Part shown: in pieces, positions 1-8,303 of the stretch
Layout: every line of letters starts with the position of its first letter
Position numbering within the stretch: position 1 is the first letter of the stretch
NCBI GenBank assembly: GCA_007127745.1
Contig: SKYV01000283.1
Location: forward strand, 1-35,392
Length of the DNA stretch: 35,392 bases
From: Balneolaceae bacterium
GTDB taxonomy: Bacteria > Bacteroidota > Rhodothermia > Balneolales > Balneolaceae
Reading direction: 5' to 3'
Position numbers and translations under genes: made by a program
The notes under the pieces: model-generated
Seen by the model: the letters and a program-made list of their open reading frames with translations, nothing else
Database searches by the model: none
Told to the model about the DNA's origin: nothing

Positions 1-371
1 ACACAGCTGTGGCTACACTGAGTGTGGCAACAACCGAGCGTTTTAAAGACCGCAACGGAGAACTTCAGGAGCGAACCGAATGGCACCGGGTTGTAGCCTG
101 GGGACGTTTGGCCGAAATTTGTCAGGAGTATCTGAAAAAAGGCTCACTTGCCTATTTTGAAGGTCCTATTCAAACCAATGAGTGGGAAGACAAAGACGGA
201 CAGAAACGGTACACCACCGAAATTAAGGCCCTGAACATGCAAATGCTCGATAGCCGCGGCAGCACAGGTGGCGGCGGCAGCCAGCAACAGCAGTCTGGAG
301 GCAAAAAAGCCACCAGCACAGTTGAGATTGATGATTCTTTTGATGATATGGACGATGATTTACCATTTTAA
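1..371 (+). CDS. ssb: Single-stranded DNA-binding protein, 5' end cut by window edge
   Basis: This is the C-terminal part of bacterial SSB, which coats single-stranded DNA in replication and repair and recruits partner proteins. The reading frame is open to the first base (frame begins at base 3), so the GTG at base 9 is an internal valine and not a start; about 25-30 N-terminal residues of the OB fold are missing. Visible are the OB-fold part with TERFKD and the [19 protein letters not shown] strand-helix, a Gly/Gln-rich linker, and the acidic tip ending DDDLPF. That tip is the known docking peptide for RecO, PriA and other partners. A terminator follows 24 bases after the stop, so ssb probably ends its transcript here. 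A recO gene lies at 29117 in the same window. Confidence 0.95.
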   Translation, partial: TAVATLSVATTERFKDRNGELQERTEWHRVVAWGRLAEICQEYLKKGSLAYFEGPIQTNEWEDKDGQKRYTTEIKALNMQMLDSRGSTGGGGSQQQQSGGKKATSTVEIDDSFDDMDDDLPF

Positions 372-395
372 TCAAAAAGAACTTTTGTAAATTTG

Positions 396-432
396 AAGGT
401 GACGGTCAAAACTTTGATCGTCACCTTTTTTT
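396..432 (+). terminator. Rho-independent terminator after ssb
   Basis: A 9-bp perfect stem (AAGGTGACG at 396-404 with CGTCACCTT at 419-427) has an inner part that can pair further and runs directly into a T tract at 425-431. The position just after the ssb stop fits an intrinsic terminator, separating ssb from the next gene. Confidence 0.9.
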
Positions 433-469
433 GTACATATTTGTGTATCTGTAATCAAAAACCACATCA

Positions 470-1858
470 TTGGATACATTCGACGAACCTCCGGGAAGCC
501 CGATTGCCTACATATCAAAACACTTTTTGCTGATGATTGCCGAACACGCTGAATCTCTTCAGTTTGGAGAGGTAGTTATTGAGCTGTTGATCGTGTTTCT
601 TGGGTTGATCGTAAGTGCCCTGTATTCCGGATCGGAAGTTGCCTTCTTTTCTTTGGTCAATCAACTTGACAAATTGAACGATGAAGGGGACTATGCCCGG
701 CAGGATTCCCGTATTTTGGCAATGCTCAACAAGCCAAGACGGCTGCTTGCCACCATTCTGATCGGAAACACGTTTGCCAACATTGTTACCTCGGTTCTTG
801 CGGCTGTAATTGCAGGTAAAATTGCCATCCATTTCGGGCTGTCTATGGCTTTGGTTTATACGATTGAAATTATTGTCCTCACATTCATGATTTTAATTTT
901 GAGTGAAATCACACCGAAAATTATTGCCATCAATAATCCGCTGAAGGTGTCGCGCAGAATGAGCGGTTTTATTTATACCAACTTTATACTGCTGAGTCCT
1001 GTTTCTAGGTTGATTGCCAACAGTACCATGTCGCTGGAAAGAAATCTGCCCAAACCCGACAATAAAATGACGGCCCAGGACCTGAAAACCATGGCCGAGA
1101 TGAGCGAAAAAGAGGGATCAATAAAAGGAGATGAACGCGAAATCATTGAAAATGTAATCGAGTTTGGCAATACAACAGTCCGCGAGATTATGACCTCCAG
1201 AGTGAATATTGTGGCAGTTTCTGTGGAGGCCTCACTTCCTGAGGTTATCAGTTTGATCCGGGATAAGGGTCTCTCCAGAATGCCTCTGTATGATAACGAC
1301 CTCGATACCATTTTGGGTGTCATTTATTCAAAAGATGTACTGCCCTATATCAACACAAACCTGGTAAGCAGCGGTATCAACTGGAAAACCATTGCACGAA
1401 AAGCACTATTTATTCCGGCAACGAAAAAACTGGATGACCTGCTTAGGGATTTCCAGCACGAAAAAACGCATATTGCTATTGTGGTTGATGAATATGGAGG
1501 AACAGAAGGCATCGTAACACTGGACGATATCCTGGAAGAAATTGTGGGAGATATCGGCGATGAATACGATGAAGAGGGTGAAAAACTCTATACCGAGTTT
1601 AAAAACGGTATTTTCATTTTTGATGCCAAAATTGACCTTGATGATATGGATGAAATTTTAAAAACATCGATTTCATCCCCCGATGATGAATTCGAAACCC
1701 TCGGTGGATTGATCTATCATCTGACTGAACGAATTCCGAATGTTGGAGAGCGCGTTCAGTATAAAGATCTGGAATTGACGGTGCATTCTGTAAAAAATAA
1801 CCGGGTGAAAAAAGTGAGAGTCAAACCGTTGTCGGGACCAAAAGTAAAATCATACTAA
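470..1858 (+). CDS. CNNM/CBS-domain membrane protein of the CorC/HlyC (GldE-like) family
   Basis: This 462-residue inner-membrane protein has three parts. A DUF21/CNNM transmembrane region occupies about residues 35-175, with the SALYSGSEVAFFSL helix and the SEITPKIIAI motif. A CBS pair follows (about 235-295 and 305-360, including VDEYGGTEGIVTLDDILEEI), then a CorC_HlyC domain at the C terminus. The family is linked to Mg2+/divalent-cation efflux; in gliding Bacteroidota the paralogue GldE is required with GldD. From memory of the family, gldE sits next to ssb in Bacteroidota, so the ssb neighbour favours the GldE branch, but no gldD is seen here. The start is TTG at 470; an ATG at 533 would give 441 residues. 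The TTG start keeps an acidic, proline-containing N terminus that I recall as typical of GldE. Confidence 0.88.
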   Translation: MDTFDEPPGSPIAYISKHFLLMIAEHAESLQFGEVVIELLIVFLGLIVSALYSGSEVAFFSLVNQLDKLNDEGDYARQDSRILAMLNKPRRLLATILIGNTFANIVTSVLAAVIAGKIAIHFGLSMALVYTIEIIVLTFMILILSEITPKIIAINNPLKVSRRMSGFIYTNFILLSPVSRLIANSTMSLERNLPKPDNKMTAQDLKTMAEMSEKEGSIKGDEREIIENVIEFGNTTVREIMTSRVNIVAVSVEASLPEVISLIRDKGLSRMPLYDNDLDTILGVIYSKDVLPYINTNLVSSGINWKTIARKALFIPATKKLDDLLRDFQHEKTHIAIVVDEYGGTEGIVTLDDILEEIVGDIGDEYDEEGEKLYTEFKNGIFIFDAKIDLDDMDEILKTSISSPDDEFETLGGLIYHLTERIPNVGERVQYKDLELTVHSVKNNRVKKVRVKPLSGPKVKSY

Positions 1859-1871
1859 AATTTGCCCGTTT

Positions 1872-2912
1872 GTGAATAAATTGATATTACCGGCTGTTCA
1901 AAAAAATGTATCCCTCGCCTCAATGAACACGATGGGGCTGCCCGCTAAAGCATCTGAATTTGTTGAATTGCAATCCGAAGACGAACTGATTTCATTACAT
2001 AAGAACGGATTTTTTGAAAAACAGAAGCCGTTCGTTCTGGGCGGAGGCAGTAATGTGCTGTTTAAACATGAGATTTCGAAAACCGTACTGAAAGTTTCCC
2101 TGAAAGGAATTGATATTGTTAAAGTTGATGAGAATTCGGTATTGGTGAAAATTGGAGCCGGCGAAAACTGGCATCGGTTTGTTGAATGGGCCGTAAACCA
2201 CGGATACGGCGGGGTTGAAAACCTTGCACTCATACCCGGAACAGTTGGTGCAGCTCCAATTCAAAATATCGGGGCATATGGAGTTGAACTTAAGGAGGTT
2301 TTTGAAAAACTCATCTGTTTTGATTTAAAAACCGGTTCATTTCATCAATTTACAAATCAAGAATGTAAATTCGGGTATCGCGACAGCATTTTCAAAAAAG
2401 AGCTGGAGGGGCATGTGATAATTACCAGCGTCACCCTCCGGCTCACAAAAAAAAATCATTTACTCAATACTTCATACCGATCTTTGAAGGATCTTCTGAA
2501 GGAGAAAAACATTGAGAAACCGACAATAAGAGATATTTTTAATGCTGTAGTGGCAATCCGGCGGTCGAAGCTTCCGGATCCGAAAAATCTGGGTAATGCC
2601 GGCAGTTTTTTTAAAAATCCGGTTTTATCTAAAAAGAGCTTTGAACGGCTCCTTAAAAATTTTAGCGAGGTACCTCATTATCCTGTAGATGAAGAGAACG
2701 TGAAAATTCCGGCCGGTTGGCTGATTGAACAAGCCGGCTGGAAAGGCAAACGGGTTGGAAATGTGGGTACCTACGAAAATCAGGCTCTGGTGATTGTAAA
2801 TCACGGAGGGGCCACCGGTGATGAGGTGTACCGGCACGCTTTGAAAGTTCAACAATCTGTTCAAGAGAAGTTTGGAATCCAACTGGTTCCCGAAGTAAAT
2901 ATCGTGGAATAG
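1872..2912 (+). CDS. murB: UDP-N-acetylenolpyruvoylglucosamine reductase (MurB, type I)
   Basis: MurB is the cytoplasmic flavoenzyme that reduces UDP-GlcNAc-enolpyruvate to UDP-MurNAc with NADPH, the second committed step of peptidoglycan synthesis. The 346 residues show the FAD-binding LGGGSNVLF loop, IPGTVGAAPIQNIGAYG, FGYRDSIFK, the GNAGSFFKNPV loop with the proton-donating serine, PAGWLIEQAGWKG, and a C-terminal LVPEVNIV carrying the conserved glutamate. The full-length type I architecture is present. The start is a GTG 13 bases after the previous stop. The stop is one base before the next ATG, so this gene and its downstream neighbour are probably translationally coupled. A cell-wall enzyme placed between a membrane protein and a nuclease-like protein suggests shared transcription rather than one pathway. 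Confidence 0.96.
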   Translation: MNKLILPAVQKNVSLASMNTMGLPAKASEFVELQSEDELISLHKNGFFEKQKPFVLGGGSNVLFKHEISKTVLKVSLKGIDIVKVDENSVLVKIGAGENWHRFVEWAVNHGYGGVENLALIPGTVGAAPIQNIGAYGVELKEVFEKLICFDLKTGSFHQFTNQECKFGYRDSIFKKELEGHVIITSVTLRLTKKNHLLNTSYRSLKDLLKEKNIEKPTIRDIFNAVVAIRRSKLPDPKNLGNAGSFFKNPVLSKKSFERLLKNFSEVPHYPVDEENVKIPAGWLIEQAGWKGKRVGNVGTYENQALVIVNHGGATGDEVYRHALKVQQSVQEKFGIQLVPEVNIVE

Positions 2913-2913
2913 T

Positions 2914-4764
2914 ATGGAGCTGGAGAGAGGTATAATCAACGATCATCTTTTTGTACAGACGGTGTCGTGTCCGTTAAAACATGCATTTATCACAGAAAGT
3001 GGTTTGTTTTCGGGAAAACGACCTGTTTACAGGCAGAGGAATAAACTGCATTTAAGAGATGCCCTTGCCGTATGTTTTGAAAATACACGGCATACCTCAG
3101 ACGACATTGAGTCCGCGATTGATCAAACCAAAAATTGGCTTCAGGATGAGAAATCGGCCATTTGTGGCGCTGTTCTGCGATCCGAAAACCAACTCACAAG
3201 AATTCCGGTATTGGTGAAAAATGGAAACCGGCTTACAATCGTACAGGTGCACGGAAAGCTCAGAAAACGGACTGCCCCCACAATACTGTCTGACCCTGCC
3301 GGTAATAAATCTATTTCAGGATATTTGCTTAAGGCTGCATGGCGCTGGTATTTGGTAAAAAAGCTATATCCCCACAACCCGGTGGATGCGAAATTCTATT
3401 TTCCGGACAAAAACTTCAAATCTACAGTGGAAGGGATAAACCGCTTTAAGAATCATGATCAAAATGATGAAGTTCACGAAAATCTGATTCGACTGTTTAA
3501 TAGTGTAGATGCTACAAATGCCACAAAAAATTTTCATGATAAATTACCGGAATTAATAGTTCATACTGCATTTTCGGGTTTATCCGTAGCAGGTGCTGTT
3601 AATTTAATTCAGTCCGAAGAGTTCAACCAAATCAAAGAGAGTGTGGGGATTCACGATGGCTGTAAAGGTTGCATGCACCGTAGAGAAACTAACGAACAGC
3701 AGGGATGCTGGAATCTCCATTTCAATACCGGAAATATCCGTCATTCCAATCATCATATTTATGAATTAATTGGCCATGGGAACGATCGTGGATCAGGTAA
3801 TGGAATCTATTTTCAGGAAGAACTGAACATTCCTGAGGGGGTCAATACATTTGAAAAGATCAAAAAAACAGGAGACTCTGTAATAACGGTTCAGCAGCGA
3901 AAATATCTGCAATTGTTAAAGTTAAAAGAGAAGAAGGTGCCATCACTCTGGATAAAACCTTCACTGAATATCCTGGAGAAGCTGCCCCGACCCTTACATT
4001 TCATTGATTTTGAAGCGGCCACTTACGCCTTGCCCATGAAAAAAGGGAGTGGCTGTTATGATCCTGTTTATTTCCAGTTTTCATGCCACAGCCTGCATAA
4101 TGATGGAACGTTAACACACACGGCCTGGCTTGATGAAAATACCGGTTCGGAGAATCTCCACGGGGACTTTTCAGATCAGTTGTATGCTATTCCGGCTATC
4201 GTCGAGGGTACCATTGTGCAGTACTCTCCGTTTGAAAAGCAGGCAATCAATAATTTAATTCGTGAATTTAAACGATGCGGGGATGACTTCCGGCTCAAAA
4301 ACCTTTTGGCCATCAGAGGTTCCGGGAACAATCAGAAGTTTGAGCGGTTTTTTGATTTGAGTAAATTCATCAGGATTGGATACTATAACCGTTTTATGGA
4401 AGAAGGTCTGAGTCTGAAGCAGATTCTCGGAAGTGTTATGAAATGGGAAAGAAGTTCTGGCAGAAATCTGGAAATTTTCGAAAAACCGTCTTCGGATGAG
4501 ATGGTAGAAATTTTACGTTCTGAAAATCCATATTCGGTTATCCAACAGAAAAATACATCCATTGTGGATGGAGCATCTGCGATGAATGCCTGGCTGGCTT
4601 TAAAAAATGGTCTTCTGGATGTGAAAGAAAAAGAAGATATTCTTCGAATTTTGAAAAAATATTGTGCACTCGACTCTTTTGCTTTATACATTATTTTTAT
4701 GCACCTGGTGAAAGTATTTGAATTATCCGTAAAAGAAGAAGTAATCCTTTTTGATTCGATCTGA
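2914..4764 (+). CDS. DUF2779-family protein, Cas4-like N-terminal part plus DEDD exonuclease-like part
   Basis: This 616-residue cytoplasmic protein begins one base after murB. Its N-terminal half has the cysteine layout of Cas4/AddB-like iron-sulfur nucleases: C19 in SCPLKHAF, then C250, C253 and C265 (GCKGCMHRRE and GCW). The C-terminal half matches the DUF2779 RNase H-like region, with HFIDFEAATYALP (D365, E367), YSPFEKQ near 437-443, FDLSKF (D481) and YCALDSFALY (Y583, D587). That is the spacing of DEDD 3'-5' exonucleases. In relatives I recall, the first half carries a PD-(D/E)XK core with an R-x-D-I-L strand and an E-V-K strand. Here the matching places read RIPVLV (about 96-101) and VQVHGK (110-115), so that core looks inactive. 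The function is unknown; nucleic-acid binding or cleavage is inferred. Confidence 0.75.
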   Translation: MELERGIINDHLFVQTVSCPLKHAFITESGLFSGKRPVYRQRNKLHLRDALAVCFENTRHTSDDIESAIDQTKNWLQDEKSAICGAVLRSENQLTRIPVLVKNGNRLTIVQVHGKLRKRTAPTILSDPAGNKSISGYLLKAAWRWYLVKKLYPHNPVDAKFYFPDKNFKSTVEGINRFKNHDQNDEVHENLIRLFNSVDATNATKNFHDKLPELIVHTAFSGLSVAGAVNLIQSEEFNQIKESVGIHDGCKGCMHRRETNEQQGCWNLHFNTGNIRHSNHHIYELIGHGNDRGSGNGIYFQEELNIPEGVNTFEKIKKTGDSVITVQQRKYLQLLKLKEKKVPSLWIKPSLNILEKLPRPLHFIDFEAATYALPMKKGSGCYDPVYFQFSCHSLHNDGTLTHTAWLDENTGSENLHGDFSDQLYAIPAIVEGTIVQYSPFEKQAINNLIREFKRCGDDFRLKNLLAIRGSGNNQKFERFFDLSKFIRIGYYNRFMEEGLSLKQILGSVMKWERSSGRNLEIFEKPSSDEMVEILRSENPYSVIQQKNTSIVDGASAMNAWLALKNGLLDVKEKEDILRILKKYCALDSFALYIIFMHLVKVFELSVKEEVILFDSI

Positions 4765-4814
4765 TTGATGACAAATGCAAGAAGCATCACATTTTAAAAC
4801 AAACATTTGATGAT

Positions 4815-6305
4815 ATGAAACAACTATTCAGCTTACTGCCTTCGTTCATTGCAATTCTGCTATTTTCATCGAGCTGTGTGGTTCAGGAAAGCCCGATCAC
4901 CGGGACCAAACGGGCATATGCTTACTCTTGGGATCAGGAGATTGAATTGGGACGGCAGGTTGATCGTGAAATTGTAGCTGAATATGGCCTGTATGATGAT
5001 GAAGTGATTGATGAATATATCCAGGAATTAAGCACAGCCGTACTTGAAAACAGCCACATGAGACGCGAAGATACGGCTGAACAGTTCCGGGAAACAGAAT
5101 TTACCTTTCGGGTGTTAGACAGTCCCGTTATCAACGCCTTTGCACTGCCCGGTGGTTATGTTTATATAACCCGCGGACTCATGGCTCATATGAACAATGA
5201 AGCGCAACTGGCGGTTGTAATCGGCCACGAGATTGGCCACGTGGCAGCCCGGCATGCATCACAGCGCGGACTGCAGCAAACTCTTGGGCAGCTTGCCGTA
5301 GTTGGGGGTGCCATTCTGGGCCAGGAGTTTCTGGGTATATCCGGTGAAAGTATTTTGAACCTGAGCAGCCAGGCAGCACAGCTCATTTTTTTAAGTTACA
5401 GCCGAAGTCATGAGCGAGAGTCTGACCGTCTTGGAGTGGAATATGCCGCAAAAACCGGATATGCCGCTGAAGAGGGGGCTGCATTTTTTACCAGTTTGAA
5501 ACGAATTTCTGACCGGAGCGGACAGGCCCTGCCCAATTTGCTATCCACTCATCCCGACCCGGGAGAACGTGAACAGACCATTCCAAGACTGGCAGATGAA
5601 TGGAGAGAGAGAGGACACGAGCAGACCGTCCGCAACACAGATAAATACATGCAGATGATAGACGGAATCATTTATGGTGATAATCCCCGGGATGGTTTCA
5701 GAGAAGATGGATACTACTATCATCCGGATTTGGAATTTCTATTTCCTGTACCTGAAAACTGGCATCTGATAAATCAGCCTGCTCAGGTGGTTCTGGTAAG
5801 CCCAGACAGCGACGCCGTCATGATTTTGCGAATTGACCAGGAATCGAATTCAGCACAGGAATCAGTCAGGAGCTTTTTGGCGAATAACAATATTGAACAG
5901 GCAGATGAACAGACCGCCCAAAGCAGCGGAACTATTCCCGCTTACGAAGCAAACTTTTCGATACAGGATGGAGAACAAACACTTGGTGTAAATGTTTTTG
6001 CACTTGAATATGGCGAAAGAGTTTACAGGTTTATCAATTATTCAGCTGAACAGCAGTTTGATGATTTTAAACCAACTTTTGATGGCACCACAAGATCATT
6101 TAATGTGCTTCGGAATGATCGCATTCTGAATATTCAGCCGGTCAGGCTTCAGATTACACAAACTGACCGGCGAGTAAGATTCAGAGATCTGATGCCCAAT
6201 CAGCTGCCCATGAACATCGATCCTGAAGAAATTGCCATTGTCAATCAGGTTCATTTAGATGATATGATTGAAGCAGGAAGCTGGGTGAAAATTCCCGTTC
6301 AATAA
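4815..6305 (+). CDS. M48-family zinc metalloprotease, lipoprotein (BepA/LoiP-like)
   Basis: This is a 496-residue periplasmic zinc protease. A signal peptide of about 20 residues ends in a serine-rich lipobox with C21 (LFSSSC), which suggests lipidation. The catalytic signature is HEIGH at 138-142, with the third zinc ligand E202 in SHERESDRLG, the usual M48 order. A long C-terminal half (about 290-496) has beta-rich character and ends in a LysM-like stretch (INIDPEEIAIVN... type). I do not recognise this half as a TPR, so it differs from E. coli BepA. M48 lipoproteins degrade misassembled outer-membrane proteins, and such a role is inferred here. The gene starts 50 bases after the DUF2779 gene and could share its transcript. 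Confidence 0.88.
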   Translation: MKQLFSLLPSFIAILLFSSSCVVQESPITGTKRAYAYSWDQEIELGRQVDREIVAEYGLYDDEVIDEYIQELSTAVLENSHMRREDTAEQFRETEFTFRVLDSPVINAFALPGGYVYITRGLMAHMNNEAQLAVVIGHEIGHVAARHASQRGLQQTLGQLAVVGGAILGQEFLGISGESILNLSSQAAQLIFLSYSRSHERESDRLGVEYAAKTGYAAEEGAAFFTSLKRISDRSGQALPNLLSTHPDPGEREQTIPRLADEWRERGHEQTVRNTDKYMQMIDGIIYGDNPRDGFREDGYYYHPDLEFLFPVPENWHLINQPAQVVLVSPDSDAVMILRIDQESNSAQESVRSFLANNNIEQADEQTAQSSGTIPAYEANFSIQDGEQTLGVNVFALEYGERVYRFINYSAEQQFDDFKPTFDGTTRSFNVLRNDRILNIQPVRLQITQTDRRVRFRDLMPNQLPMNIDPEEIAIVNQVHLDDMIEAGSWVKIPVQ

Positions 6306-6378
6306 CCGAAATAATTGGGTGCTAAAAATAGGGGATGAAGATCCAGCCTGCCCTGTTTTCAAAAATATTAGTTTACTG

Positions 6379-6399
6379 GGACAAACATCTTGTTTGTCC
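6379..6399. promoter_or_regulatory. Perfect 9-bp palindrome before purB
   Basis: GGACAAACA (6379-6387) pairs perfectly with TGTTTGTCC (6391-6399) around a 3-base loop, 54 bases before the purB start. There is no T tract after it (TTACCTT), so it is a poor intrinsic terminator. A DNA-binding operator or a transcript hairpin is possible. I do not recognise the motif. Confidence 0.45.
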
Positions 6400-6452
6400 T
6401 TACCTTCATAACGGGAATCGAAAAAAATTAACTAACTAATAAAAACAACAGA

Positions 6453-7748
6453 ATGATAGAACGATATTCCAGGCAGAAAATGGCCGAAATTTGGACCGAA
6501 CAAAATCAATTTCAGGCCTGGCTTGATGTGGAACTTGCTGCCTGCCGGGCATGGAGTGAAATTGGAAAAATACCGGCTGAAGATGTCGACAAATTATATG
6601 AACATGCTTCGTTTGATATAAACCGAATCAAAGAGATAGAGAAAGAAACGCGGCATGATGTTGTTGCTTTCACAAGAGCCGTTTCCGAAACACTAGGAAA
6701 TGAAAAGAAATGGGTTCACTATGGGCTCACTTCCACCGATGTAGTAGATACCGCCAACGGATATCGCTTGAAACAGGCAAATGAAATTCTTGTACAGGGG
6801 CTGGATCGTTTCATTCAAGCTCTGGCTGATAAAGCAAAAGAGCATAAATTTACGGTTATGATGGGCCGGACTCACGGAGTTCACGCCGAGCCTACCACCT
6901 TTGGACTGAAATGTGCCCTCTGGTTTGCTGAAATGCAGCGAAATCGTGAACGCTTCAAAAAAGCAGCCGCTGATGTGGAGTTCGGCAAATTGTCCGGAGC
7001 GGTGGGAACGTTCGCCCACATACCGCCGGAAGTTGAGCGTATTACTTGCAAGCTTCTTGGTATTCAGCCGGCGCCCATTTCCACACAAACATTGCAGCGC
7101 GACCGCCATGCCTATTATATGGCCACACTGGCGTTAATTGGATCCACACTTGAGAAAATAGCGGTTGAGATCCGACACCTGCAGCGCACCGAACTCCGCG
7201 AAGCCGAAGAATTTTTCAGAAAAGGGCAGAAGGGTTCTTCGGCAATGCCGCACAAACGAAACCCCATCAGTTCCGAAAATATTACCGGCTGTGCGCGAGT
7301 CTTGCGTGGTTATATGGTGTCGTCATTTGAGAATATTCCACTCTGGCATGAACGAGATATCTCTCACTCATCTGTAGAACGGATTGTTCTTCCGGATGCC
7401 ACTATTTTACTGGATTATATGCTGCATCGGTTTTCCGGAGTTGTGGAGAAACTGATGGTATATCCCGAAAATATGAAAGAGAACATGGAAAAAACCCATG
7501 GCCTGGTCTATTCACAGCGCTTGCTGCTGATGCTCATTGGAAAGGGACTTTCCCGTGAAGCGGCGTATGATACGGTTCAGCCCCTGGCTATGCAAGCATG
7601 GGAGGAAAAACGACCATTCCGTGAACTTGTTGAAGCCCATGCAGTTATCAAGAACAACTTGTTATCCGAAGAAATTGATGAGGCTTTTGATATTAATCAT
7701 CACACCCGCCGTGTGGATGAAATTTTTACACGTGTTGGACTGGAATAA
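6453..7748 (+). CDS. purB: Adenylosuccinate lyase
   Basis: PurB cleaves SAICAR to AICAR and adenylosuccinate to AMP, releasing fumarate in both. It is a cytoplasmic homotetramer of the fumarase/aspartase superfamily. The 431 residues are the short bacterial (Bacillus-like) length. Seen are [14 protein letters not shown] at the N terminus, TSTDVVDT, the [14 protein letters not shown] loop with catalytic His141, and the signature loop [11 protein letters not shown] with the catalytic serine at 262/263. The start is the ATG at 6453, in the usual place for the family. guaB lies 0.5 kb downstream, so two enzymes that draw on the purine branch point are near neighbours, with one small gene between them. 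Confidence 0.97.
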   Translation: MIERYSRQKMAEIWTEQNQFQAWLDVELAACRAWSEIGKIPAEDVDKLYEHASFDINRIKEIEKETRHDVVAFTRAVSETLGNEKKWVHYGLTSTDVVDTANGYRLKQANEILVQGLDRFIQALADKAKEHKFTVMMGRTHGVHAEPTTFGLKCALWFAEMQRNRERFKKAAADVEFGKLSGAVGTFAHIPPEVERITCKLLGIQPAPISTQTLQRDRHAYYMATLALIGSTLEKIAVEIRHLQRTELREAEEFFRKGQKGSSAMPHKRNPISSENITGCARVLRGYMVSSFENIPLWHERDISHSSVERIVLPDATILLDYMLHRFSGVVEKLMVYPENMKENMEKTHGLVYSQRLLLMLIGKGLSREAAYDTVQPLAMQAWEEKRPFRELVEAHAVIKNNLLSEEIDEAFDINHHTRRVDEIFTRVGLE

Positions 7749-7831
7749 TTGTTGAGTTCTCAGATATCCTGAACCGGCTGTCCGGTATATATTTCGGGTA
7801 TAAATATATATTTTTAAAAATTTCTGCTGCG

Positions 7832-7853
7832 GGGTGACACATAGCTGTCACCC
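7832..7853. promoter_or_regulatory. Perfect 8-bp inverted repeat before the small unknown gene
   Basis: GGGTGACA (7832-7839) and TGTCACCC (7846-7853) form a perfect stem with a 6-base loop, 46 bases before the start at 7899. It lies between purB and the small gene and is not followed directly by T residues on the + strand. It may be an operator, an mRNA hairpin, or a weak terminator for purB. Confidence 0.4.
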
Positions 7854-7898
7854 ATGCTGCGTAGGTTTTGTGTGAACCTAAACAAAACCACTATTATT

Positions 7899-8222
7899 AT
7901 GTTAAACGCAGCGAAAAAAATCACCCGTAAAAAAATACAAGAACCGGCACTTCTCTCCATACTGAAACAGGCAAAGAGGGAACACCGGAAAAGAGAGCAG
8001 ATGTTTGAATTGATTGGCTGGAACAGTCTGCCCGAAGAGCTCAAAATAGAAATTGAAGCCGATGTTAAAGGCTATATTGATGAACTTCACGGTCGCTACT
8101 CCACGAATTGTCCGCACGTACAGAGGCGAAGAGAGAGTGTGGATTTCTGGGTGAAAAGTTACATGGATGGTATCTGTACACTCCAAACCGCACTGGATGC
8201 TCTTAAAGTGAAAGGAAAATGA
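7899..8222 (+). CDS. Small protein of unknown function between purB and guaB
   Basis: I do not recognise this 107-residue protein. It is very basic at the N terminus (LNAAKKITRKKIQ...KQAKREHRKREQ) and then mixed. It has a WNSLPEELKIEIEADVKGYIDELHG stretch that looks helical, and a C-terminal helix ending TALDALKVKGK. There is no signal peptide or membrane segment, so it is probably cytoplasmic. The longer frame from 7854 begins inside a palindrome; the ATG at 7899 gives a more natural start. Support comes from the open frame, normal composition, and same-strand position between two purine genes with 150 and 81 bases on either side. A nucleic-acid or ribosome contact is possible from its charge but is only a guess. 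Confidence 0.65.
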   Translation: MLNAAKKITRKKIQEPALLSILKQAKREHRKREQMFELIGWNSLPEELKIEIEADVKGYIDELHGRYSTNCPHVQRRRESVDFWVKSYMDGICTLQTALDALKVKGK

Positions 8223-8267
8223 GCTTTTTTGTAACAATTCGAATTAAAGAAGTTCACGGGGATTTTT

Positions 8268-8275
8268 TATCTTTA
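8268..8275 (+). promoter_or_regulatory. Possible Bacteroidota-type -7 box before guaB
   Basis: TATCTTTA lies 28 bases before the guaB ATG and matches 7 of 8 positions of the Bacteroidota -7 element TAnnTTTG. No clear TTG -33 box is seen; a TTA at 8244 is 21 bases upstream. Weak support. Confidence 0.35.
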
Positions 8276-8303
8276 CGCAAAGTTAATCCAATCGAAATTT
8301 TCC

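Noticed and set aside
2625-2946. Two overlapping reverse frames opposite the murB end
   Set aside because: They are antisense to conserved MurB motifs and have no neighbours or ribosome sites to support them.
2914-4764. Defence-system nuclease
   Set aside because: The neighbours are murB and an M48 protease, with no restriction, CRISPR, abortive-infection or mobile genes nearby, so a defence role is not supported by context.
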